Shown here: positions 45,966 to 57,480 of the stretch, one piece after another
How positions within the stretch are numbered: the stretch's first letter is position 1
Layout of the letters: the number at the start of each line of letters is the position of its first letter
NCBI GenBank assembly: GCA_002105175.1
Contig: MCGE01000013.1
Coordinates: 496,001 to 560,000 of the forward strand
Direction of reading: 5' to 3'
Length of the DNA stretch: 64,000 nucleotides
Source of the DNA: Absidia repens
Lineage: Eukaryota > Mucoromycota > Mucoromycetes > Mucorales > Cunninghamellaceae
The notes under the pieces: model-generated
The model's database searches: none
The model's input: the letters and a program-made list of their open reading frames with translations, nothing else
What the model was told of the DNA's origin: nothing
Made by a program: the position numbers and the translations under genes

Positions 45966-48818
45966 CTACCGATCCTTCTTGGTCTCGTTTGTTTTGTCAT
46001 CGATCTTGTCGTCCTTTTGTTGCCCAACTTGTCCATATTCATTTGCACGAGTAGGATCCACTTTATACTTGTAGCGTTGATAAACGTAGACAATAAATAC
46101 AGCATCATCACGAAGGCAAGCGATGCGATGAAGCGTTGGCATTTTAATAACAAATGCAAATAGATCATCTAGAAAAAGTGATTGCAGAAAAAGAGGGTCA
46201 GTGGGTCATCTGTTTTATCAGTTGTATTATATGTAGCGTACCAATAAAAGTGTTGAGTGACTTGTACATCAGTGTTCTCCATGGCATGTGTGCAACCTGT
46301 AAACAAAACCAAAAAACAAAAAAAAACAAAAAAAAAACAATGCAAATATCAGCCTCAATAACAATCCATCACAAGTAATAATAAATAATATACTTACACT
46401 CTTGAGGCGATAGTTGATATAGAGTTGCGGAATCATAGTGATGAAGCCGAAGAGATAGACAAATTCCACCAGGGTTTTCAATACAAAGGAATACCAGCTC
46501 TTGTGTTCATCATACAAAAGTGAGTAGACAGCATACCCAGCCAACAGAGGATAAGAGAGCCAGGTCAGATACTTGAAGGCAATTGCATCATACTTGGAGG
46601 TTTCGTCTTCTTCTTCGGTGGCGTCTTTTGCATTTTGATTGGATAACGTAGGTAAGAGTTGACCAGGGCGCCAGACAATTTCGTATTTTAATGCCTTGAA
46701 TACCTTCCATATTTCAATCAAGAGACCCACACCTTGGCCCATCAAAATCATCCATGAAGTTTCTTGGTTGTTGTCCATCAAATAAAGGAAGATCACGATT
46801 TGGAAGAAGATGTTGACAATGATACTGCGGACAGATACCCCTGTGCTGTTATCCTTCTTTTTCCAAAATGCAATATCTATGATTTAAAAAAGATAAAAGT
46901 TCAGAGTGAGAGAATGCGATAAGCGTTTTGTATGCGTGTGTGTGTGGTAGAGCCAAGGTAAATATAGGTATCCCAGATTGGGGGGGAGGTTTGTTTTACC
47001 ATTTTTAAATGCCAACATTTCAAAAAGACTGTGGAGAAGACTGACAGATACGGTGACCGCCAAAAGAACGGGATTGGTTTCCAAAAACATACGTTTGATT
47101 TCATCCGTTTCCGATGAGGACATGCCACCCATAGGAGAGACCGACGATTGCTGATTGTTCATCATTTCATCCATGGTGGCATATATGTTGAATTTCATCA
47201 TTGAAAGAGGTTCCAAGTGGATGGTCAATGGTAATGTACTATACATAGACATAGAAGATTAGTAACCGAAAGCCTCTATGGTTTTCCCTTTACCCCCACC
47301 CTATTTCCCTCACCTGATGGTTTCATTGATAAGATAAGAATTTTTTCGTAGTAGCCAAAAGTCGTTAGGGAAAACAATGGGTTTGTAATAGCCTATTTTT
47401 CCGGAAGCATCACGGACCAAGTCACTATCAAATGGAATATCTATCAACATATATTTATGTCATGTTAGCGTTTCTTATTCAATTCATATAGATATTGTAT
47501 CCATTTTACAATTACTTACGTTTCAGAACAGGGGGTTTCACTGATGCCTTAGGAATCACCGTTTTGCCATCGTTGATCACAGTTATTGTAACGTTTTCAT
47601 GCCAGTAAGCCACCAACGGTGCTTGACGGGTCAAATTGGACAAAAGTCCCCTACCAAATCCACTTATGCCAGAATCATCATGTTGCAGTTGTTGACTAGA
47701 CTAAAATATATAGTAGGAAAAAAAAAAAAAGTGAATGTAAGAATTAAGGAGTACTCTGTGGTTTCTCAACTGGTTTCTTACCGGTTCTTCATCATCTGTT
47801 GTTTCTTCAATGTAAACTTCCTCGTCCTCCGTCACGCTTTGTTCATCCTCTTCTCCTTTTCTGAGTAATTTCTTTTGTTTGATTGTGGCTCGTTTGGGGT
47901 AAAACTTTGTCAATGCTAATGAGAATGAAGCAACCTAAGTGAGTCACTTCTCAATTTCTATATTGATTTTTTTTTTGTCTACTTACTATGGCGAAGATAA
48001 ACTACATCATTTGCTACAAAAGATGGATGCTGTGGGTTGATGGTGCCGCCTTGAGTGGTCATAAAAATATGGGCATACAGAGTTCCATTGTGTTGCAAGT
48101 TCTATAAAGCGCAACAAACATTTAATATCAAATCCATTGCCACCATTCACATCGACGTCGTACCATCTTACCTTTGTGATTGGAATTTCGATGTGTTTTT
48201 CACGTCGATCATCACCATTATCACCATAAACAATATCATTGACTTGCCACACTGGTGTATCTTGATAACGCGTGAAGTATTCATCTTCGCTGGTATATAT
48301 CGATAGATCCATTCGAGTATATTTTGACCAAAGGGGGGCAAAGCTGCTAGCGAGATCGTCCAGTGGAATATCTGGTTGAGGGTAATAATATATGGGCACT
48401 GGGACATGAGAAGCATAATCGCGCATAGTGGTGCGGAGGTCGTTGCCGCCATGAAGGGAGTCAGAAGTTTTTTCTATCGGTGAAGGTGGTGGTGGTGGAT
48501 TGTTACTGTTTTGTTGGTTCTTAAATAAACCTATTGAAAAAGAAAAAAAAAAGTAAAAAAAAAAAAAAAGAATGAGCAGCCGAAGAAATATTGTGCCTGG
48601 CTTTTTTATTTCATAGAAGTGTGAGACAATACATTATACATACCTCCCGTCAAAAGTTGAATAGCCAACCAGATCATCATCATGTGAAAGATTTGTCCAC
48701 CATACTTTGCAAAGAATCCTTGATCGTCATTCTGTTGCTGCTGCTGCTGCGGCTGTTGTTGTTGGGTGGTCCGTTTATCAGGCTGATGAACCTTTTTACT
48801 TGAAGAGGTGCCAGGCAT
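45966..48818 (-). CDS. CLPTM1 family membrane protein
   Basis: Multi-pass ER/Golgi protein of the CLPTM1 family (cleft lip and palate transmembrane protein 1). Ten exons (48644-48818, 48172-48530, 47987-48101, 47782-47915, 47520-47700, 47314-47440, 47000-47238, 46398-46876, 46242-46296, 45966-46168) give 688 residues. The N-terminus has a Gln/Pro-rich cytosolic tail and the first span (GGQIFHMMMIWLAIQLL). A large lumenal domain follows (GTLYAHIFMTTQGG, YKPIVFPNDFWLLRKN). Then the conserved C-terminal multi-span region: SYPLLAGYAVYSLLYDEHKS, WYSFVLKTLVEFVYLFGF, VAHMPWRTLMYKSLNTFIDD, LFAFVIKMPTLHRIACLRDD and VDPTRANEYGQ, all diagnostic. An acidic insert (EEDEQSVTEDEEVYIEETTD) sits in the lumenal part. 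Divergent to the fucosidase. Confidence 0.95.
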
Positions 48819-49261
48819 AAACGTGAAAAAAAAAGTTTTGAAAAAAAAGAGAAGAAATAGAAAACGCCGCTGGCGTTTATTTTTTATTTTCAGACAGACT
48901 GAATCTTGATTGGTCAAAATCAATTCATTTCCACCATCATAGGATTGCTGCTATTGCTCCGTACCATTTTCAATTTATTAATGATCTGTCCATTTATGAT
49001 TTCTGTTAGGCTGCGCTACGATGATGCGGTAGGAACAAGAAAGTTGGATGCAAAACGTGCCATGGCGGGATTTCAAATAGACAGTAAAATAAAAATACGT
49101 ATGTCAAATAGAAAACAGGGAGGTAAGCTCCGTGTCGTTGCGTGGAGCATGAGAATTTTAGAATTCAAAGCTTGACCAAATGAAAAATAGTCTCTAACGA
49201 GAAGCTTTTCTTTCTGTTTTCTTTACTTTGCTTCTTTTATTCCTTTTTATTTTCTTGCTTC
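48819..49261. promoter_or_regulatory. Divergent promoter of CLPTM1 and the fucosidase
   Basis: 443 bp; A-rich next to CLPTM1 (48826-48850) and a pyrimidine-rich tract (49205-49258) directly before the fucosidase ATG. No gene. Confidence 0.45.
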
Positions 49262-51276
49262 ATGGATAAGAAAATGGCTCGTCCCACATACACTTCACTT
49301 GCAGTTCCATACCCTGAAGAGCCTCCCCCTCCAAAACGATATTATCTACATGCTTTAAGTATCATACTCCTTATTATCATCAATGGTATTGTTTTTTACC
49401 AGTTATTTCATAACACACCCGATGGAAAGGCTATTTTCATTGATTTATCCAAGGTGGTGAACAACAGAGGATTTGGAAAAACAGGGGCCAATTTTGATGG
49501 CCTCGATCACTATTTTACTTGTCCAGAATTGATACAGCAGCCTACATTAAACATTGGGAATGTGCCTTTTCGACCACTCTTCAGTAAAAATACGAACAAT
49601 AACGATGCCACAGCACGAGGCCAGGTGATCACGTTACCTAAAAAACGATTGGGCGCACTGTACTTGCTGGTTTCAGTGAACCATGGTCCTGTGACTGCAA
49701 CGCACTTGGCTATTACATACGAAGACGGATCCATATCGTCCACCATCATCGATGTACCTGATTGGCAAGATTCTCAAGTAAATAATATTCGTCGCCTGGA
49801 TCATGTTTCTTGCGAAACCAACATCAAAGGTGTCAGTGGCGCTTTATTTTTATTGCCTCTTTTTGTCGACCCCCTCAAAAAGTATCCCATCTCACATTGC
49901 CATACACTTACCCGGTAGGATCCTTCGCACCAACATTACATACATTAGCCATAACTGCGTATCCAACGTCCACCTCTACATTTGACGCCATTAAAATTAT
50001 TTCTGCCATTCCCACATTACAATGGCTGCAGCATGCCGACGGATCGGGGTTTCAATGGATCAGAGTGCGCATCCATAATACAAGCCCACACTGCCTTATC
50101 AACATTAAAGTGAATATTCATACTCCAGAAGGCACCGAGCAAAATGCAGATACGGTGATGACCATGGAACATGGATTTTTAAAAAGACTCGCCTCAGGGC
50201 AAATGGCTGTAGTGAAAGTAGCAGTGGATTGTCAACATGCGTTATCAGCTAAATCACCTTCAGGTTTGATTTCTTCTCTGGTTACCATTTCATCCGATTC
50301 GTGGATTGGGGTGCAGAAAATTATTGCCCAAGATTTAATTCAGATTCAATATACTGATATGACGAGCTATACCGAGGACGAAAAGTAAAAAAAAAAAAAA
50401 AAAAAAAAAGGGTGCGAGGACCGGCGGTGTTTAAACCAAAAAATTTGCATTAATTTTTATTTATTTATTGTGTATCATAAATCAGATCACTCAAGAACCA
50501 TCAACCACCCTATTGGCTACGAGATGCAAAGTTTGGAATATTTATTCATTGGGGTGTATATACCGTTCCTTCATGGTCGAAAGTAGGGCAGTCTTATTCA
50601 GAGTGGTATTGGTGGCAATTAATGCAAAAGGGCAGTCCCACCTACGAGCATCACAGAAAGACTTTTGGTGAACATTTTGAATACGATGATTTTATTGATT
50701 TATGGAACACATCTGCATTTAATCCATATCAATGGCTGGATTTGGTTGAAAAAGCGCATGCTAAATATTTTGTCTTTACCACGAAACACCATGATGGCAT
50801 TGCTTTGTTTGATACAAAAGGTATGTAAACATGCATAGCGTGGTATCCATATTCATTTTTTTTTTTTTTTTTGATTTGCTTCATTCTCTTTTTTAATATC
50901 CGCAGTAAGTCAACGGTCCTCTGTCCACTTTAAACAACAACGAGACTTTGTGCGAGAATTAATCGATGTGGCAAAAACATCCTATCCTCAACTCAAGCGA
51001 GGTCTTTACTGTAAGTTGTGAACAATAGACATGAATTTTTATATCAAAAATAATGCTCACTTTCAATTTCTTTTTTTCCTAGTCTCACTGCCCGAGTGGT
51101 ATCATCCAAAGTATCGAGATGATTGGCTTGGATGGCATGGTCCACCTAGAAATGCATACAACAACAGCATTGTCCCTTATTCAGCAAGTCCCCCTATTGA
51201 TGATTTTGTAAATGAACTTCAAGTGCCGCAATTTTTGGAACTGATCGATCAATATGAGCCTGACATTATGTGGTAA

Positions 51277-51320
<44 letters not shown>

Positions 51321-52154
51321 AAAAAGATAGGGTTGTGGTTGTTAATATTCTATACCAATTTTTTTTTCTTTATAGGTGTGATATTGGCGGAATTAATAAT
51401 TCATCTGCTTGGCAGGCCAAGTTCTTTAATGATGCGCAAGCTCAAGGAAAACAGGTAGCAATCAATGATCGATGTGGTAATGGAATCTCTGATTTCCAAA
51501 CTATTGAATATCAAGGTGTTTCAAATATTCCATCCAGGTACATATAAAAACAAGAATAGTAGGGTTTCCAAACTGACTTTTTTTTTTCTTTTTTAAAAAA
51601 TTAGATTCTGGGAAGCAACAAGAGGCATTGATCCTTATTCTTTTGGATATAATCATGAAACAAAGCCAGATCAATATGCATCCACAACATCACTCATTCA
51701 TGAATTGATCAATGTAGTGGCGCGGGGAGGCAACTTTTTATTAAACATTGGGCCTGATGCACAAGGAAATATACCCGAAGTGATGCGACAGCGTTTGATC
51801 GAAATAGGGCAATGGCTAAATAAAGTGGGACCAAGCATATTTGAAATTGCAGAAGATCCTTATTGGGTGACGGTACAAGATACAGCAACCCCATCACAAA
51901 CCATTCTTTTCACGTATCATCGCTTAGGATCCTCTTTTTATATTTTCTGCCTCGAAAGACCTCTGAGTGGCCGGGTAATCATAAGAGCACCTATTCCTTT
52001 GCCTCCTCGCAGTATTGTCCGCTTAATGGGTGATCCTCTTCATGAAAAATTGAAATGGCGCGTATGGAGTAATGGAAGGTTAATTATTGAAGTCCCGAAT
52101 CGTGTGGTTGAATCTATAAACCATGCATGGGTCTTTGAAATGATATTTCCATAA
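49262..52154 (+). CDS. GH29 alpha-L-fucosidase with N-terminal membrane anchor and extra domain
   Basis: Glycosidase releasing terminal alpha-L-fucose. Exons 49262-49829, 49883-50384, 50486-50820, 50906-51010, 51083-51272, 51376-51537 and 51605-52154 give 803 residues. A frame change near 49830 is resolved by a 53-bp intron whose phase fits exactly. Residues 1-29 are cytosolic and Pro-rich (PYPEEPPPPKRYY). Residues ~30-48 form one span (LSIILLIIINGIVFYQLF), giving a type II membrane protein. About 310 residues of lumenal/extracellular beta-rich sequence precede the catalytic barrel, which starts at YWLRDAKFGIFIHWGVYTVP (about 366). Further signatures: FVFTTKHHDGIALFD, LPEWYHP, the nucleophile Asp in IMWCDIGG (about 569) and GGNFLLNIGPDAQGNIP. 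Most GH29 enzymes are secreted and lack this anchor and N-terminal domain. Confidence 0.92.
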
Positions 52155-52309
52155 ATTGATAATAAATATACGTATGATGTGAAAAAAACAGGCTTTTATT
52201 TTTTTATATTGAATTGAATAAAAATGTGTCCAACTATAATAAAGCAAACTGGGAGTAGAGAGTATATACAAACTAATAAAATATCTAATGTAACGGAGGG
52301 GAGAGGAAA

Positions 52310-53295
52310 CTAACTATCATCCTTCGAGCCATTGTCATCATCATTCTCGTTGTTTCTGGCATCCGAGTCTTGTTGGTCGGGTGATTCTTTCTTCAGATTG
52401 TCCGGATCGTTGTCGTATTTGCCTCTTGCCACATCCACCATTTTGACGGCTCGATCCTTCATAATTCGAAAAGTACCACTGTAATCAAAGCCATTTATCC
52501 ACTTGTTGGTGCTGTTACTGTTGTTGTTTTGCCAAGTGTGAACCAAACCTTTGGAAAAGTCGTGCGTTTTTTTCACCAATAACTCCGCTACAATAAAGAA
52601 AAATGCATAAAAAATGTGCAAGTGAGTGGTTTCAAAGCTATGTATAGAATTGACATTCTTTCTTATGCTTACCGTTGTTCACTGCAGTTTCGGCTTTTGC
52701 ACCTAAATTTATTTCGCGAGTACTTGGATTCCTTAAGAAAAATCAAAAATCATGCATGAGATATGTGAATGGATCGGGAATGAATTTATTTGGTTTTGAG
52801 TTACCTTGCAGGTGGGTCATTTTGATGGGCTAAATAACATACGCAAATTGGATAAGTAATAGTTTCACACACGCACAGAATTCAATTATCTAAAAGGTAG
52901 TGTGATTGATTACCTTTCATATAATCATCAGTAGTCGAATCCGTCCCTTTCACAACAACAATGGAATAGTTCTTCAAGGCGTCCGTCGTATAGCTTTTGA
53001 TTTTCTGTCCAATATTCGTAGCAAGGAGGTCAGTGCTGGTGGTATCTGTTGGTGAGGTTTTTTCTTCAGTGCATTGTAATGGTTCGTCCTTTGTGCTTTT
53101 GGTGCTTTTGAAGCAATACATGGAGCAATTTTTTGTCTGATCTTGTTGTTGACACCACTGAAAGCACACTTGATGCCAATCGTCCAGTCCATGAATAGAG
53201 ATATTGTGTCCCAGTATTGCTCTCTTGTTGTGCTGTTTCGAGTTGCATGGTTGATCTAAAGTACCCGTCGTATCTTCTGTGTCGTTTTTGGTCAT
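52310..53295 (-). CDS. Hypothetical acidic protein with a twin CX3C motif
   Basis: Not recognised. Exons 52914-53295, 52805-52829, 52673-52731 and 52310-52587 give 247 residues. Start is the ATG at 53293-53295. Near residues 45-65 lies DDWHQVCFQWCQQQDQTKNC followed by SMYC, i.e. C-x3-C-x7-C-x3-C, the spacing of mitochondrial intermembrane-space oxidative-folding proteins. The middle is helical (GQKIKSYTTDALKNYSIVVV; LLVKKTHDFSKGLVHTW). The C-terminal ~50 residues are highly acidic and disordered (DPDNLKKESPDQQDSDARNN). No signal peptide or membrane span. A mitochondrial role is suggested by the cysteine pattern only. Two small internal exons (25 and 59 nt). Divergent to the kinase gene. Confidence 0.65.
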
Positions 53296-53610
53296 ATTTA
53301 CAGGAAAAAAATAAAAAAGTAGAACAAAAGAGAAAAAAAATCGAAATGGTCCATCATCGGACATTTAAATGGAAGCGTTAAAAAAAAATCCACCCCAGCG
53401 GTTGCTTCAGTCACATTGTGCTTTTTTTTTTTTTTTTTTTTTTTTTTGCTTTTTGGATTTTTTTTCTTTGTCTCCATTATCATCTCTTTCTGATCAATTA
53501 AATCAATTCCCTCTCTCTTTCCTTTAGTTTATAACACATACTCATCCGTTTTCCATATATTTATATCACACATATACACGCATATTCACTTATAAATACA
53601 AATATCCTTC
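53296..53610. promoter_or_regulatory. Divergent promoter of the CX3C protein and the kinase
   Basis: 315 bp with a T tract (53422-53447) and a pyrimidine-rich leader (53460-53530) before the kinase ATG. No gene. Confidence 0.45.
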
Positions 53611-54479
53611 ATGAAGCGAACGGTTGTTGAAGACGTGAACGACGATCGACTTTCAAAACAGACTCGAAGAACAGCATACGACGAAGTCAATAGCACATCC
53701 GCATCGCCGGCTTATTCTATACATTCGTCATCACCGGCATATCGATACCTTCCACGGAACTCCCGAAATTACACTGGATGCTCCAAAATTACTGACTATG
53801 ATATGGAAGATAAGCTTGGTGAAGGCACTTTCGGGTACATCACAATAATAAAACAGAAAGCACTTCAACAGTATGCAATGTACATGATCCTGTACTAATG
53901 CAAACGAATTTTACTTATTAATATTGTAGTGAAGTTCACAAGGCAAGAAACAAATTCACTGGACAATTAGTGGCACTGAAACGAATCCTGATGCATAACG
54001 AAAAGGAAGGGGTAAGGGCAATCTTCGTTTGTTATTATCAGAGGGGTGGAGAAAGATTGGATGGGTGGGGCATCGGCAAACACTGTGTACGAGCTCATAC
54101 CATTGTTACATTTCTTAGGTGCCTATCACTGCCATACGTGAAATCAAGATTTTGAAGCAATTACGACATAAGAATATTGTCCCACTATCTGATATTGCAG
54201 TGGATCGAGGTAAAAAGGTTTGACGATGACAACGATCTTAAAGATGATAGGCATCAAAAGACTTATACGCATTTATCATTATATAGGTGATGCTGCTCGG
54301 AAAGAACGTGGAAGTATTTATATGGTGTTCCCATATATGGATCATGACCTTGCTGGTTTACTGGATAACCCTGCCGTACGACTCTCTACACCTCAGATCA
54401 AAACGTATTTAAAACAATTACTGGAAGGCACTGCATATTTACATCATGTAAGTTAGGGTCCCGGAACAAACAGGAAGAC

Positions 54480-54550
<71 letters not shown>

Positions 54551-55364
54551 TAGTCATATCCTTAACCTTTTTTCTTTATTTATCCTCAATAGAATAAAAT
54601 TCTACATCGTGATATGAAAGCGGCAAACTTGTTAATCAACAATGAAGGGATATTACAAATTGCGGATTTTGGCTTGGCGCGTGGTGTGGAAGAAGAAAAT
54701 AGAGAATATACCAGTTGTGTGGTCACAAGGTGGTATCGACCTCCTGAATTATTCTTGGGTGAACGAAGATATACAACTGCTATTGATATGTGGGGTGTAG
54801 GGTAAGCGTTGGAATAATTATAAAAAAATCAAGATTCAAAAAATCATACTGACTCTTTTACTTGAAAAAAAGGTGCGTATTTGGTGAACTTCTCCGAGGG
54901 AAACCGATATTACAAGGGGTAGATGATTTGGACCAACTGAAACGGATATTTATGCTATGTGGATCACCAACGCAAGAAAATATGCCAGGTTGGAACAAAT
55001 TACAAGATGCTGGAACTGTAAAATTTGAACCATCAACACGAAGGGTAGTGGAAGAATTTCAAAAATGTGACACTCAAGCTGCGGATTTGATGGATAAGTT
55101 TTTGACTTTGGACCCTTTACGGCGTATCACTGCCTTGGATGCCTTGGATCACGATTATTTTTATACAAAGCCATTACCTGCAGAACCTGGAGAGTAAGTG
55201 AAAAGGAATATTATAAAAAAAGATACAAACAAATGTATTAATGACTTTCTGTTTTATGTAGTTTACCAAAATACGAAGCCTCGCATGAAATGGATAGACG
55301 TCGGGCGAAACAAGCAGCTGAACACCAAAACCATGTCAAATACAAAAAAATGCATCGACGATAG
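53611..55364 (+). CDS. CDK9/Bur1-type cyclin-dependent kinase
   Basis: Transcription-elongation kinase expected to phosphorylate Spt5 and the RNA polymerase II CTD, with a cyclin T/Bur2 partner. Exons 53611-53834, 53930-54011, 54119-54209, 54287-54447, 54593-54801, 54873-55193 and 55262-55364 give 396 residues. Gly loop GEGTFGEV at about 70-77, ATP Lys92 (LVALKRI), cyclin-binding helix PITAIRE at 104-110, catalytic [11 protein letters not shown] (Asp193), DFG at 211-213, T-loop [15 protein letters not shown] with the CAK-site Thr226. PITAIRE and HRDMKAAN distinguish CDK9/Bur1 from other CDKs, and the [13 protein letters not shown] tail is Bur1-like. Intron 4 carries a ~60-bp GA microsatellite. 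The C-terminus is short compared with budding-yeast Bur1. Confidence 0.94.
54479..54551 (+). repeat. GA microsatellite in a kinase intron
   Basis: About 31 GA dinucleotides between 54482 and 54545 inside the intron 54448-54592, followed by a pyrimidine tract before the AG at 54591-54592. Confidence 0.9.
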
Positions 55365-55531
55365 TTTTTACTGAATGTAGAATTTTAGGATATCGTTTTT
55401 TATTTTTTGTGTATGTCTATGTTGTACCTACTCATACCATGTGAAAATTCCTTTTTTTGAAATAAAATAAAGTAAAAAAAAACCCTTGATATTCCGCCCT
55501 TTCTTTATTGCTGTGAATCTCTTATTCTCTT

Positions 55532-55577
<46 letters not shown>

Positions 55578-55653
55578 TTTTTTTTTTTTTTTATCGTATG
55601 ATAGTTTGCTGAAATAGCCCTCTACACCATACACTCCCTATCTTATTTAATTC
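55365..55653. repeat. CT microsatellite plus poly-T after the kinase gene
   Basis: A CT repeat at about 55538-55569 followed by a T run to 55591, between an AATAAA signal (55461) and the next ATG (55654). It could be the pyrimidine-rich core promoter of the downstream gene. Confidence 0.6.
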
Positions 55654-57055
55654 ATGTTTTGCCTATCTAGATCACAGCAAGAACAAGAGCAACAATTACA
55701 ACTACAACAATGCCAAGAAGACAACAATGGTCCAAATGCTTTTGATCTAACGTGGCGAAACTATCTTCCATCTACATCCCATTTGTTTTCCTGTCTACCA
55801 TCATTGTTTTATCACCAGCATCAGGGGATACAACTCGATGACAGTGACGACAATCACAATATCACACCACTTTATTATAACGACTATTATCAAGCATATG
55901 ACGCCGACGGGTACCTGAATGATCATCACAATGGGGATGTTAATGGCTTGCTATCGATTCATACTAGCAGCGGAGACAACCAACAGAAACGACCTACCCG
56001 GCAGCATAAAACCTGTACAAGAAAATTAACAAAACGTTCCAAACGAAGAAAATACCCAAGACAACGACATATACAATATGAACCTTACAATGGTATTAAT
56101 TGCGAATTTGGTCAGGGGCAAGGTGAACTCAATGATGATGGATCTGGCCAATATTCGTTTGGCTATTATCAGCAGCAGCAACAACCGATTCCATGTCAAT
56201 CAAACTCAGGCAATGGTCACCACGATGCTGTATATCTGAGTGACGACCAATTGATCAAGGTAAGAATCCCCTTTTTTTGTCAACTCAAGCTACTTTTGAA
56301 GCTAGAATTAACTCATTTTCCAATTTTTAGATGATGAATCACTACAACAGTAAAAGCATGACCCACTCTGGAAGTCCTCGACAAAACGGAAGCTATACTC
56401 CTCAAGCAGGTCCATTTATGATCAATGATGACAACCAAAACGATCTTGATTCAACCATAATACCATCATCACCACCACAAAAAAACGGACAAGAGCATAT
56501 CACGTTAGCTTTGGCAGCTCAGGCCATTCTTAGCGAAACACTGGGTGACTTCACCGAAAAGTTAGCCTCTATTCGAAACAACATGATGGATATTGGAACA
56601 TCTGCTTCTGCTTCTTCAAAACAGCAACACAATAACATCGAAGACGTACAGCAAAAGGACCACAATAATGATGAAACGACAGCATTGAATACAAGTATAG
56701 AGGACTCCTCGGAAAGGTAAGAAGGCCAAAACGGATGAACTCGTTATATTATTGCTTTTATGGTATCATAACATTGACTCAGCAATTTTATTTATTTATT
56801 GCACGTCTGTGCACAACCAGGAATTTTATATCATCTGACTTGGACTACATTGACTCTGAACCTGAAAATGCTTCATTCCAAAACGACGAACGACATCATT
56901 CGCCTGTTACAGAAATAACAACTAGTGATTATCACAACAGCAAACGGCTCTCAACAAACGCGACCTCTGATCTTTATATGCCATTGCCCTTGCATTCTTC
57001 CACCTCGTCTTACTATGGTCCATCTTCCCATCCCTTCACCTATTTTACTGAATAA
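55654..57055 (+). CDS. Hypothetical Gln/Asn/Asp-rich protein
   Basis: Not recognised. Exons 55654-56259, 56331-56716 and 56821-57055 give 408 residues; all three joins keep frame. The protein is largely low-complexity: a Gln-rich N-terminus (EQEQQLQLQQCQ), an acidic/His part, a strongly basic cluster (CTRKLTKRSKRRKYPRQR) likely to act as a nuclear signal or nucleic-acid contact, then Ser/Asn-rich sequence. One ordered helix stands out in exon 2 (HITLALAAQAILSETLGDF followed by TEKLASIRNNMMDIG). No domain, signal peptide or span. Start could lie further upstream, but no better ATG precedes it. Possibly a regulatory protein. Confidence 0.6.
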
Positions 57056-57480
57056 AATAGTACGAGCTATGTCGATAAAGAAGCGCTGTAGGATTTCCTT
57101 TCCCGTTTCCCATGATATATTTACCCCACCTCCACCCACTCTCTGTTTATTATACCAAATATTTTTACCTCTCAATAGTTTTAGTTGTTTTATATTTATT
57201 TATATGACCTCATCCTTTCATTGATTTTTATACACGTCATTTAATCATTTAGTCTACACGTTAGTTTGCATAAAACACATTTTAGCGCACCCAATAAAAA
57301 TGGCCATTGGTAGTGGTGAAACCTCAGACAGCTGGGATTGAAAATAAAACACCCAATTTCGGTCGTTTTTCCAATTCATTCTATAGCAGTTCTCTTTCTC
57401 TTTTTTATTTTTTATTTTTATTTATTTATTTACTTTTTTTCTCCTTCTAAACAACATAAATCAACAGTATCAACACTACC
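57056..57480. promoter_or_regulatory. Spacer and acyl-CoA synthetase promoter
   Basis: Contains AATAAAA near 57292, a CCAAT-like box (caattcattc near 57370) and a T-rich leader (57390-57440). No gene. Confidence 0.4.

Noticed and set aside
49810..49920. Frameshift mutation in the fucosidase gene
   Set aside because: A 53-bp intron with GT and AG ends restores the frame exactly, so no mutation is needed.
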